A stretch of 64,000 nt of DNA from an uncultured Collinsella sp. (GTDB lineage: Bacteria > Actinomycetota > Coriobacteriia > Coriobacteriales > Coriobacteriaceae), in the NCBI GenBank assembly GCA_900542825.1, contig UQOY01000009.1, forward strand, positions 19,985-83,984, in the 5' to 3' direction. Every line of letters starts with the position of its first letter. Position 1 is the stretch's first letter. Under the pieces are notes generated by a model. The model did not search any database. It saw only the letters and a program-made list of their open reading frames with translations, and had not been told where the DNA came from. Made by a program: the position numbers and the translations under genes. Of this stretch, positions 41,067-49,217 are shown piece after piece.

Positions 41067-41441
41067 TTGGCCCGTATTAATGGTGTCGACCTCCCGCGTG
41101 AGAAGCGCGTTGAGATCGGTCTGACCTACATTTACGGCATCGGCCGCACCACTGCGACGAAGATCTGCGTCGAGTGCAACGTTAACGTGGATACGCGCGT
41201 TAAGGACCTCACCGAGGATGAGGTAAACGCCATCCGCGATTATATCGATAAGAATCAGATCATGGTTGAGGGCGACCTCCGCCGTGAGCGCAACCAGAAC
41301 GTCAAGCGCCTTATGGACATCGGCTGCAACCGCGGCCTTCGTCACCGCAAGGGCCTCCCGGTCCGCGGCCAGCGCACCCACACTAACGCTCGTACCCGCA
41401 AGGGCCCGAAGCGTCAGATCGGTGCTAAGAAGAAGAAATAA
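41067..41441 (+). CDS. rpsM: 30S ribosomal protein S13
   Basis: 124 residues; ARINGVDLPREKRVEIGLTY and the C-terminal RGQRTHTNARTRKGPKRQ are diagnostic. It uses a TTG start behind AAGAGAGGAGACTACG; no ATG fits. First gene of the alpha operon segment rpsM-rpsK-rpsD-rpoA-rplQ. Confidence 0.96.
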   Translation: MARINGVDLPREKRVEIGLTYIYGIGRTTATKICVECNVNVDTRVKDLTEDEVNAIRDYIDKNQIMVEGDLRRERNQNVKRLMDIGCNRGLRHRKGLPVRGQRTHTNARTRKGPKRQIGAKKKK

Positions 41442-41455
41442 GGAGCGCTAGATAG

Positions 41456-41860
41456 ATGGCTACTGCTAAGAAGAACGTTCGCGCTGCCCGTCTGAAGCGC
41501 GCGGACCGTAAGAACATTTCCGTGGGCCAGGCTCACATTCGTTCTACGTTCAACAACACGATCGTTTCGATCACCGATCCCCAGGGCAACGTCATTTCCT
41601 GGAAGTCGGCTGGCCAGGTGGGCTTCAAGGGCTCCCGTAAGTCCACGCCGTTCGCTGCCCAGATGGCTGCCGAGGCTGCTGCCAAGCAGGCCATGGAGCA
41701 CGGTATGAAGAAGGTTTCCGTCTTCGTCAAGGGCCCCGGCTCCGGTCGTGAGACCGCCATCCGCTCCCTCCAGGCTGCTGGCCTCGAGGTCTCGAGCATC
41801 CAGGACAAGACCCCCATTCCGCACAACGGCTGCCGCCCCAAGAAGCGTCGCCGCGTGTAA
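41456..41860 (+). CDS. rpsK: 30S ribosomal protein S11
   Basis: 134 residues with GQAHIRSTFNNTIVSITDPQ and the C-terminal DKTPIPHNGCRPKKRRRV. Part of the platform of the small subunit. ATG after TAAGGAGCGCTAGATAG. Confidence 0.97.
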   Translation: MATAKKNVRAARLKRADRKNISVGQAHIRSTFNNTIVSITDPQGNVISWKSAGQVGFKGSRKSTPFAAQMAAEAAAKQAMEHGMKKVSVFVKGPGSGRETAIRSLQAAGLEVSSIQDKTPIPHNGCRPKKRRRV

Positions 41861-41879
41861 CTGAAAGGATCGTATCAAT

Positions 41880-42476
41880 ATGGCAATCGACAGGACTCCT
41901 GTTCTTAAGCGCTGCCGTCAGCTCGGGATCGATCCCGCTGAGCTCGGTTACAGCAGCAAGAAGGAATCTATCCGTCAGCCCAAGCGCCGTCGCAAGGAAT
42001 CTGAGTACGGCATGCAGCTGCGTGAGAAGCAGAAGGTCAAGTTCATCTATGGCGTTCTGGAGAAGCAGTTCCACGGCTACTTCAACAAGGCCCGTAAGAT
42101 GAACGGCGTCACCGGTGAGAACCTCATGATCATCCTTGAGTCTCGCCTCGATAACGTCGTCTTCCGTCTTGGCTTCGCCCGCACCCGCAAAGAGGCTCGT
42201 CAGTCCGTCCGTCACGGTCACTTCACCGTGAACGGCAAGCGCGTGGACATCCCGTCCTACCGCGTCAAGGCCGGCGACGTCGTCGCTGTCGGCGAGAAGT
42301 TCCGTGACCTCCTCCCCATCAAGGAGGCCCTGATTTCCTCCGAGCGCTTTGAGGTCCCTGGCTGGCTCGAGGTCGATATCGAGAAGCTGTCTGGTAACGT
42401 GCTCGCTCTGCCGACGCGTGAGCAGATCAGCGGTGATATCAACGAGCAGCTCATCGTCGAGCTCTACTCTAAGTAG
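41880..42476 (+). CDS. rpsD: 30S ribosomal protein S4
   Basis: 198 residues with S4 N-terminal region (RTPVLKRCRQLGIDPAELG) and the S4 RNA-binding domain (ESRLDNVVFRLGFARTRKEA and HFTVNGKRVDIPSYRV). The N-terminus has a single Cys instead of a zinc-binding set. Assembly initiator of the 30S subunit. Confidence 0.97.
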   Translation: MAIDRTPVLKRCRQLGIDPAELGYSSKKESIRQPKRRRKESEYGMQLREKQKVKFIYGVLEKQFHGYFNKARKMNGVTGENLMIILESRLDNVVFRLGFARTRKEARQSVRHGHFTVNGKRVDIPSYRVKAGDVVAVGEKFRDLLPIKEALISSERFEVPGWLEVDIEKLSGNVLALPTREQISGDINEQLIVELYSK

Positions 42477-42508
42477 TCCATCCGGGCTGCTGAGGCTGGA
42501 GGTAATAC

Positions 42509-43450
42509 ATGTCAGAATTCATTAGGCCTCAGGTTCAGGTCGAAGAGATCAACGAGACCTCTGCTCGTGTCTCCGTCGAGCCGCTCGAGCGTGGCTACGG
42601 CGATACACTGGGTAACTCGCTTCGTCGTGTTCTTCTGTCCTCGCTCGAGGGTGCCGCCGTCGAGGCCATTCAGATCGATGGTGCGCAGCACGAGTTCATG
42701 ACCATCCCTAACATGGTCGAGGATGTCACCGACATCGTCCTGAATGTCAAGGGTCTTGTCTTCAGGGCTCTCGGCACGACCGACGAGGCGACCGCCACCA
42801 TCTCGGTTGACGGCCCCTGCGAGGTCACCGGTGCGGACTTCTTTATTCCGTCCGAGTTTGAGCTGGTCAACCCCGAGCAGCACATTGCTACGCTCACCGA
42901 GGGTGGCCATCTCACCATGAGCATGCGCATCGGCTATGGCCGCGGCTATGTCTCTGGCGAGGCTAACAAGCGTGACAACGATCCCATCGGTGTGATCAAC
43001 GTCGACTCGCTGTACTCGCCGGTGTCCCGTTGCGCCAAGCTCGTTGAGGCTTGCCGTGTCGGCCAGCATACCGACTACGACCGCCTTGTCCTCGAGATCG
43101 AGACCAACGGTTCCATCGCCCCGCGCGACGCCGTGGTCCAGGCTGCCAATATCATCAACCAGCATATGGCCGCCTTTATGAACCTTGCCGAGACCCCCGA
43201 GGTCGAGGAGGAGGCTTCGATCTTCGCTCCCGAGGTCACCAACGATAACGCCGAGCTGGACAAGCAGATCGAGGACCTGGACCTTTCCGTCCGTTCCTAC
43301 AACTGCCTTAAGCGCGCCAGCATTCACTCGGTCCGTCAGCTCGTTGAGTTCTCGGAGAACGATCTGCTCAACATCCGTAACTTCGGTGTTAAGTCGATCG
43401 AGGAAGTGAAGGACAAGCTTGAGTCCATGGGCCTGAGCCTGAAGGCTTAA
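42509..43450 (+). CDS. rpoA: RNA polymerase alpha subunit
   Basis: 313 residues. N-terminal domain for dimerisation and assembly (EPLERGYGDTLGNSLRRVLL), and C-terminal domain (about 245-313) that contacts UP elements and activators (SVRSYNCLKRASIHSVRQL and NIRNFGVKSIEEVKDKLE). ATG follows GGCTGGAGGTAATAC. Confidence 0.98.
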   Translation: MSEFIRPQVQVEEINETSARVSVEPLERGYGDTLGNSLRRVLLSSLEGAAVEAIQIDGAQHEFMTIPNMVEDVTDIVLNVKGLVFRALGTTDEATATISVDGPCEVTGADFFIPSEFELVNPEQHIATLTEGGHLTMSMRIGYGRGYVSGEANKRDNDPIGVINVDSLYSPVSRCAKLVEACRVGQHTDYDRLVLEIETNGSIAPRDAVVQAANIINQHMAAFMNLAETPEVEEEASIFAPEVTNDNAELDKQIEDLDLSVRSYNCLKRASIHSVRQLVEFSENDLLNIRNFGVKSIEEVKDKLESMGLSLKA

Positions 43451-43480
43451 TGCTTCGCATATTTGAGGAGAAACTAGACC

Positions 43481-43948
43481 ATGCGTCACAACGTTAAGAA
43501 GGGCCTGAAGCTCGGCACCGATGCGAGCCACACCAAGGCCATGAAGAAGAGCCTTGCTAAGGCCCTCTTCGAGAACGACCGCATCAAGACCACCGAGACC
43601 CGCGCTAAGGCGCTGCGTTCGGTCGTCGACCCGATCATCACCTGGGCCAAGAAGGGCGACCTGCACTCTCGTCGTCTGGCTATCGCCAAGCTCGGCGATA
43701 AGCAGCTCGTTGCCGAGATCTTCGACAAGGCTGCTCAGGGTATGTGGCAGGACCGCAACGGCGGTTACACCCGCATCATGAAGCTCGGTAACCGTAAGGG
43801 CGATAACGCTCCTATCGTTATCATGGAGCTCGTCACCGAGCCTTGCACGCCTAAGGCCAAGAAGGCTGCTCCGGCCCCCAAGAAGGCCGCTGCTCCCAAG
43901 AAGGTTGAGGCTGTCGAGGAGGCTCCTGCTGAGGAGACCGCTGAGTAG
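43481..43948 (+). CDS. rplQ: 50S ribosomal protein L17
   Basis: 155 residues: the L17 core (MRHNVKKGLKLGTDASHTKA to about 122) plus a low-complexity tail rich in Ala, Lys, Pro and Glu, ending EEAPAEETAE. Such tails are common in actinobacterial ribosomal proteins. Last ribosomal gene; a strong terminator follows. Confidence 0.96.
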   Translation: MRHNVKKGLKLGTDASHTKAMKKSLAKALFENDRIKTTETRAKALRSVVDPIITWAKKGDLHSRRLAIAKLGDKQLVAEIFDKAAQGMWQDRNGGYTRIMKLGNRKGDNAPIVIMELVTEPCTPKAKKAAPAPKKAAAPKKVEAVEEAPAEETAE

Positions 43949-43972
43949 ACTTTCTGTCTGCATAGGCTATAT

Positions 43973-44008
43973 TCGAGGGGTACGTTCGCGTACCCCTCTT
44001 TTTTTTGT
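43973..44008 (+). terminator. Terminator of the ribosomal operon
   Basis: GAGGGGTACG (43975-43984) pairs perfectly with 43989-43998, four-base TTCG-type loop, then eight T. The strongest intrinsic terminator in the window. Confidence 0.93.
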
Positions 44009-44041
44009 CGCAATACCGTTGCTAGTTTGTTGGGAGCGCCC

Positions 44042-44866
44042 ATGATTGCGCCGTCTGATTTCAATTCGACCTCCGAGCTCGACGCCACCCTTGTATTTCG
44101 CGTCGCCTACGATGGATCCTCCTATAGCGGATTTGCCGAGCAACCGGGCCAGACGACGGTTGCGGGCGAGCTGCGCCGTGCAATCGAGACGTTGCTGCGC
44201 CGCCCAATCGATCTGACGTGCGCGGGGCGTACCGATGCCGGCGTGCATGCGGTGGCCCAATACATCAGCGTTCCCGTAACGGACGCTGAGCTATCTCTGA
44301 CGCGCCGTAGGTGGCTGAGAGCTATGGATGCCCTCCTTCCCAAAGATATCGCCATAAACGAGGTCTACAAGGCTCGTAAGGGCTTTTCTGCACGTTTTGA
44401 CGCGCGCTCTCGCACTTACACCTATCGCATTGCCGACCGTGATGCTCGGCCCGTGCTGTCACGCGGTGCTGTGTGGTGGCATCGCTATCCCCTCGACGTC
44501 GATGCGATGGCGGCCGCCTGCCCTGCGCTTTTGGGCGAGCAGGACTTTAAGAGCTTTTGCAAGGTCGCCTCTGCCGTGGGCAAACCTACACACCGTTGCG
44601 TAATGCGTGCCGAGTTTGGCCATGAGGTCGCCTTTGGCGAGGACATCCTTACGTTTACCATCGAGGGCAATGCGTTTTTGCATTCGATGGTGCGAACCAT
44701 TGTGGGCACCCTTGTCGAGATCGGCATGCATCGCCGCGATCCCGAGTGGATGCGCGAGGTAATTGATGCCTGCGATCGCTCCGCTGCCGGTCCCACGGCG
44801 CCCGCATGCGGTCTTACCTTTATGGGCGTGGACTACGACCCCACCGAACTTGTGGTGCTCGATTAG
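44042..44866 (+). CDS. truA: tRNA pseudouridine(38-40) synthase TruA
   Basis: Modifies U38-U40 in the tRNA anticodon stem. The 274-residue protein contains VAYDGSSYSGFAEQPGQTTV and the catalytic Asp in LTCAGRTDAGVHAVAQYIS; also RTYTYRIADRDARPVL and the C-terminal SMVRTIVGTLVEIG. ATG at 44042 is preceded by TTGGGAGCGCCC. It often follows rplQ, as here, but the terminator separates the transcripts. Confidence 0.95.
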   Translation: MIAPSDFNSTSELDATLVFRVAYDGSSYSGFAEQPGQTTVAGELRRAIETLLRRPIDLTCAGRTDAGVHAVAQYISVPVTDAELSLTRRRWLRAMDALLPKDIAINEVYKARKGFSARFDARSRTYTYRIADRDARPVLSRGAVWWHRYPLDVDAMAAACPALLGEQDFKSFCKVASAVGKPTHRCVMRAEFGHEVAFGEDILTFTIEGNAFLHSMVRTIVGTLVEIGMHRRDPEWMREVIDACDRSAAGPTAPACGLTFMGVDYDPTELVVLD

Positions 44867-44985
44867 GGAAGTGGCTGCCTGACGGCGATCTTTGTGTGCG
44901 GCGCCTGTGGGCGGGGCGTGTGCAACATCTGTTCTTGACGTGCATCGCGACGGGCGACCATCCGCATTAAATGACGGGGTGTACC

Positions 44986-46062
44986 ATGAACGACAGTTTG
45001 TTACTGGCTGTCGAGAGGACGGAAAACTTGGTTCGACGTGGTTCGCATCCGCGACTTTCGGTGATCCTGATTGTTGAGGGTTCGCCCAGTTATACGATGC
45101 GCGCTCTCGAGAGCATCCAGAACCAAGACCTCTACGATTTGCAAATTGTCGTCGCCTGCCGCGGCGTGGTAGCTGGTGTGCGCCATTCGCTCGAAGTTGC
45201 TGCCGACAGAGACATTCATATTGATTTGATTGATGTTGAGGACCCAGCGCCTGGCGCCTGCCTGCGTGCCGGCTTTGCGGCTTCGCGCGGCTCCCAGATC
45301 ATTGCGATGAATGCCAATGAGTGGTTTGCGCCGCAGTCCCTTTCGCAGATGGTCGAAAGCTCCTGCGACGCTTCGGCTGACATCGTGTTTCCCTCTGTTT
45401 CGCTCGATCGCTACGATGTTCACCGCGAACGTCATTCCCGAGTTTTGGACGCGACATCCGTTTCTGGCGACGAGGACCGGGCGGCTTGCCTGACTCAATT
45501 GGTTTCCTGTGGTTTAATCCGACAGACCTCTGGCGTGCTGTACGATCGCGCCCTCTTTGAGGCGTGTCTTGCGCATGGCGACGCGTTTCGCACGGTGTCT
45601 TTTTTGACGTTCGCGCTTTCGCAGGCAAAGCGCGTTTCGGGATATGGCCGTGCCCGTTTTCATGCAGTGGCGCCGTCGATTACGGAGACGTTTGACCCCA
45701 CGATGTTTGCCAGGCTTTCTGATGATATCGGGTCGCTCGATAGGCTTGCCGACTCGCTTGCCGTCGCGGGCGGTGGCGATCAGTTAAAACTGGTCTGCCA
45801 GCGGTATTACTACGCCGGCCTGGTCGCCTGCATCGAAAATTTGTGTCTGAGCCCCCACGGGGTGTCTTCAATAGAGCGTTCGGCCCGTTTGCATGATATG
45901 CTCGAAGCACAGCGTACCCGTCAGATGGTTGCGGCTCTTAAAGGCAATCATCGTGGCCTAGGTTTGCTCTATGGTTCGATAGCTAGTGCCAAGCCCATGC
46001 GGTGTGCGTTGTATACGCATCTGGCGGCCTTTTTCAATCGTTCGGGTGCCAGGACTGTCTAG
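44986..46062 (+). CDS. GT2-like glycosyltransferase with altered DxD site
   Basis: 358 residues with a GT-A fold resembling family 2 glycosyltransferases: LSVILIVEGSPSYTMRALES near residue 25 and GACLRAGFAASRGSQIIAMN. Where active enzymes have LDSDD or similar, this protein reads MNANEWFAPQSL, so both metal-binding Asp are Asn, suggesting a changed or lost activity. No membrane segment is evident. ATG at 44986 is closest to GGGGTGTACC; an in-frame ATG at 44971 is less supported. It stands alone between truA and argR. Confidence 0.72.
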   Translation: MNDSLLLAVERTENLVRRGSHPRLSVILIVEGSPSYTMRALESIQNQDLYDLQIVVACRGVVAGVRHSLEVAADRDIHIDLIDVEDPAPGACLRAGFAASRGSQIIAMNANEWFAPQSLSQMVESSCDASADIVFPSVSLDRYDVHRERHSRVLDATSVSGDEDRAACLTQLVSCGLIRQTSGVLYDRALFEACLAHGDAFRTVSFLTFALSQAKRVSGYGRARFHAVAPSITETFDPTMFARLSDDIGSLDRLADSLAVAGGGDQLKLVCQRYYYAGLVACIENLCLSPHGVSSIERSARLHDMLEAQRTRQMVAALKGNHRGLGLLYGSIASAKPMRCALYTHLAAFFNRSGARTV

Positions 46063-46147
46063 TAGCGTGATTTTTGAAAAAAATTGCATGGAATTGTTTC
46101 GAAATGCGTTCTTATTCACTAAAACCCTCAAATAGCGCTAAACTATT

Positions 46148-46164
46148 CAATCACTAGGTGATTG
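46148..46164. promoter_or_regulatory. Palindrome in the argR promoter region
   Basis: CAATCAC-TAG-GTGATTG, perfect 7-bp arms, 31 bases before the argR ATG. TTCACT - 18 bases - TAAACT (near 46115-46144) would be the promoter. It could be an operator for ArgR itself, though it is not a close ARG-box match. Confidence 0.45.
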
Positions 46165-46194
46165 TCTCCGCCATCTTTTGGAGTGAGGTTTTGT

Positions 46195-46632
46195 ATGGCC
46201 AAAAAACGCAATGGGCGCCAGGATGCCATCAGAGATATTGTTCGCAATAAGGACGTACGTACGCAGCGCGTTTTGGTAGACGAGCTTCGCGCCATGGGTT
46301 TCGATTGCACGCAGGCGACCGTTTCGCGCGATATCGCGGACATGGGACTGCGTAAGCTCCCCGAGGGCATCTATGTCCTTGCCGAGGACCTTCATCTGCA
46401 GCGCATGGTTTCCGAGTTGGTTACCGGCGTACTGCGCACCGATAATCTGGTTATGATCAAGGCACAGCCCGGTACGGCTTCTGGTATTGCCGCAGCGGTC
46501 GATGCCGCGGAGCTGCCCGACGTGCTCGGTTCGCTTGCCGGCAACGACACGATCTTGGTCATTGCGCAGACGGCCGAGGACGGCGAACGCCTTGAGGCAC
46601 TCATCAACAAGCTAAGTAACTCTCACAAGTAG
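46195..46632 (+). CDS. argR: Arginine repressor ArgR
   Basis: 145-residue regulator of arginine synthesis and catabolism. N-terminal winged helix with VDELRAMGFDCTQATVSRDI and the C-terminal oligomerisation/arginine-binding domain with VIAQTAEDGERLEALINKL; the arginine-binding GTASGIAAAVDAAELPDVLG is present. ATG at 46195 follows TTGGAGTGAGGTTTTGT. No arg biosynthesis gene is nearby. It could influence ygeW/arcC, but no clear ARG box was seen there. Confidence 0.94.
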   Translation: MAKKRNGRQDAIRDIVRNKDVRTQRVLVDELRAMGFDCTQATVSRDIADMGLRKLPEGIYVLAEDLHLQRMVSELVTGVLRTDNLVMIKAQPGTASGIAAAVDAAELPDVLGSLAGNDTILVIAQTAEDGERLEALINKLSNSHK

Positions 46633-46682
46633 GGGAGTAGCGGCACTGCTACTGCGCCGATTGTTGCTATAGGTAATTGCCG

Positions 46683-46713
46683 AGGGCGTTGACGAAGGTC
46701 AGCGCCCTTTTTG
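46683..46713 (+). terminator. Terminator of argR
   Basis: GGGCGTTGAC (46684-46693) pairs with GTCAGCGCCC (46698-46707, one G-U), then TTTTT. Confidence 0.88.
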
Positions 46714-46789
46714 CATGCCGGCGCCTGTTGCCCTATCGGTCTTGCAGCCGGGGCCGTCGCGGCATCTTGTGGCATCTGCCGAAATAAAG

Positions 46790-46826
46790 AGGCGCCCGAG
46801 CAACGTACGTGCTGCTCGGGCGCCTT
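46790..46826 (-). terminator. Terminator of the PBP gene
   Basis: Perfect 13-bp stem, arms 46790-46802 and 46813-46825 (AGGCGCCCGAGCA). On the minus strand it is followed by TCTTTATTT. It ends the class A PBP transcript coming from the right. Confidence 0.88.
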
Positions 46827-46848
46827 GGTGTCAGATGCCGCTTTGCGC

Positions 46849-49056
46849 TTACTGGCCCGTAGAGGGGTCGGGCGTGGGCGTAGGCGTAGGCGTAGGATCG
46901 GGGGTAGGCGTCGGCGTGCCACCGTCGCCGCCCGTGCCGCCATCGCCACCCGTGCCACCGTCGCCACCCGTCGTACCGCTATCGCTACCGCCGGTGGTGT
47001 TGCCGCCCGGGGTTTCAGTGGTCGTGGTTGTCGTCGTGGTTGTCGTGGTGGTCTCTTCCTTTTCCTCGTCTTTGTCCTCTTTGTCCTCTTTGTCTTCCTT
47101 TTTGTTGTTTGTGCCGTAGAACTTCCAGACGTTATTGTTCTTGTACGTGGGAGCCGTTCCGGTCGGGAATTCCTCGCGCTCGGTGCCCGCAAGAACGGTG
47201 TTCATGAACTTCTTAAAGACGGGCAGGTTGGTGCTGTCGCCCAGCAGGTCCGAACCGTACTTTTGGATGGGAATCTCGCCTGCGGAATAACCGGTCCACA
47301 GGGCGCATGCCAGTTGCGGCGTGAAGCCGCAGAACCACAGGTTGGTGGTGTTGTCAGTGGTGCCCGTCTTGCCGGCATAGGGCTGGTTGACGCTCAGCGC
47401 GCCGGCGGCACCCGTGCCGCTGCCCTGCATGACGCCGGATAGAACGTCGGTAACCGCGGCAGCCTCGCCTTCGGTGAGCACCTGCGTGGGATTGTCGGTG
47501 TGCTGGTACAGAACCGAGTCGGTACGCGAGTCAATCTCGGTGATGGCGATCGGCTGGCGATAATAGCCGCCGTTGGCAAAAGTGGAGTAGGCCGATGCCA
47601 TCTCGAGCGGTGAGATGGACCCGGTGCCGAGCGTCATGACGGGAACGTCCTCGATATTGTCCTTGGCGGGATCGATGCCGAGCTTTTTGACGAGCGACAT
47701 GATCTTGTCATTGCCGATGGCTTCGGCCACCTGAATGTAGCCGGTGTTGGATGAGTATGCCGTTGCCTGCTTAAGTGTGATGTTGCCATAGCTCTGGTTG
47801 CCATAGTTTTGCACCTCGGTCGTGGTGCCCTTGGCCTTGAGCGGCGAGTTGCAGTTAAGGGTGACGTTGGGGTTCATACCGTTTTGGATGGCAGTTGCCA
47901 GCGTAAAGGCCTTAAACGTGGAGCCCACGGGGCGCTTTGCCGTAGCGTGGTTCACGTGATTCTCGTCGGCGTTGTAGTCGTAGCCGCCCACCATGCACTT
48001 GATGTAGCCAGTCTTGGGGTCAACGACGACCATGCCCATGTCCAGGCCGTCGAGCGAAAGCGTGTCGAGCTGCGAGCGCACGGCCTCCTCGGCCACCTGC
48101 TGCATGGTGGGGTCGATGGTGGTCTTGACGGTCAGACCGCCCTTAAAGAGCACGTCGGTGGAGAACTCCTGCTCAAGCAACTGCTTAACGTAGGAGACAA
48201 AGTAGGGTTGAGAGTACACATCGACGCCACTGCCCGAAATCTCCGTCACGTTAAGCGTGATGGGCTCAGCCTGCGCGGCATCGTGCTCTTCCTGCGTGAT
48301 GTGGCCCAGACGCAGCATGTTGTCCAGAACCTTGTTGCGGCGGGACAGCGCCAGGTCGGGATTAACCGTGGGGTCGTACTGCGAGGGCGAGTTGGGAAGG
48401 CCGATCAGCAGCGCGGCCTCGCTCAGGGTGAGGTCGGCGGCGGTCTTGGACAGATAGGTCTCGGCGGCGGCCTCGATGCCATATGCTCCATGGCCGTAGT
48501 AGATGGTGTTGAGGTACATCATGAGGATATCGTCTTTGGAGTACATATCCTCCATCTTGATGGCGATATAGGCCTCGCGCACCTTACGCTCGATGGTCGA
48601 GTCGAATTGTTCCTCCTGCAAGATGGTGTTGCGAACCAGCTGCTGGGTGATGGTCGATGCGCCCTCGTGGCCGCCGGTGAGGGTTGCCACCGATGCGCGT
48701 GCAATGCCCCAGAGGTCGATGCCGCCATGCTCGTAGAAGCGCTCATCCTCAACGTCGACAGTGCCCTGCAGCACGTACGGGGACACTTGGTCCTTGGTAA
48801 TGGACTTGCGGTTTTGCGTGTAGAAGCTCGCAATGGTATTGCCGTTGCAGTCGACGATGTCGGTGGGCTCACTGACCAGATAGGCATTGGCGTCGGTGTA
48901 GTCGGGCAGATCGGACAGCCAACGGTTGACGTTGCCGATCATGCCGATGCCAAACGCTACGCCCGCGATAAGCAGAAAGCTCAAAAACGAGAGCAAGATG
49001 ATGGGAAGGGCATGCGTCTTAGAGCGACCGCGCCCCTGTCGTTGGCGAGGACCCAT
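46849..49056 (-). CDS. Class A penicillin-binding protein (PBP1A-type)
   Basis: Bifunctional peptidoglycan glycosyltransferase and transpeptidase, 735 residues. A short basic cytoplasmic end, one membrane segment (about 18-40), GT51 domain with VEDERFYEHGG at about 102-112 and STITQQLVRNTIL, then the transpeptidase with the active Ser in GSTFKAF (about 380), SSN (about 437) and KTGTTDN (about 563). The last 90 residues are low complexity: a Lys/Glu/Asp stretch, a Thr run, GGDGGTGG repeats and a Pro-Thr-Asp tail, likely a flexible wall-spanning end. It is divergent from the U32 gene. Confidence 0.95.
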   Translation of the reverse strand: MGPRQRQGRGRSKTHALPIILLSFLSFLLIAGVAFGIGMIGNVNRWLSDLPDYTDANAYLVSEPTDIVDCNGNTIASFYTQNRKSITKDQVSPYVLQGTVDVEDERFYEHGGIDLWGIARASVATLTGGHEGASTITQQLVRNTILQEEQFDSTIERKVREAYIAIKMEDMYSKDDILMMYLNTIYYGHGAYGIEAAAETYLSKTAADLTLSEAALLIGLPNSPSQYDPTVNPDLALSRRNKVLDNMLRLGHITQEEHDAAQAEPITLNVTEISGSGVDVYSQPYFVSYVKQLLEQEFSTDVLFKGGLTVKTTIDPTMQQVAEEAVRSQLDTLSLDGLDMGMVVVDPKTGYIKCMVGGYDYNADENHVNHATAKRPVGSTFKAFTLATAIQNGMNPNVTLNCNSPLKAKGTTTEVQNYGNQSYGNITLKQATAYSSNTGYIQVAEAIGNDKIMSLVKKLGIDPAKDNIEDVPVMTLGTGSISPLEMASAYSTFANGGYYRQPIAITEIDSRTDSVLYQHTDNPTQVLTEGEAAAVTDVLSGVMQGSGTGAAGALSVNQPYAGKTGTTDNTTNLWFCGFTPQLACALWTGYSAGEIPIQKYGSDLLGDSTNLPVFKKFMNTVLAGTEREEFPTGTAPTYKNNNVWKFYGTNNKKEDKEDKEDKDEEKEETTTTTTTTTTTTETPGGNTTGGSDSGTTGGDGGTGGDGGTGGDGGTPTPTPDPTPTPTPTPDPSTGQ

Positions 49057-49217
49057 ATATTGACCTCCAGGTATGTCGTGTCAGGCGGCAGGTGTTATGC
49101 CTGGCAGGATGGACATAAGTTATTACACGATAAACCAATCGGGGCACGCGGGGCCTCGTGTATGCTGGTTGGCAGCAATTTTCAGAGTGAAAGCACACCT
49201 TGGCAAGGAGTTTACCG

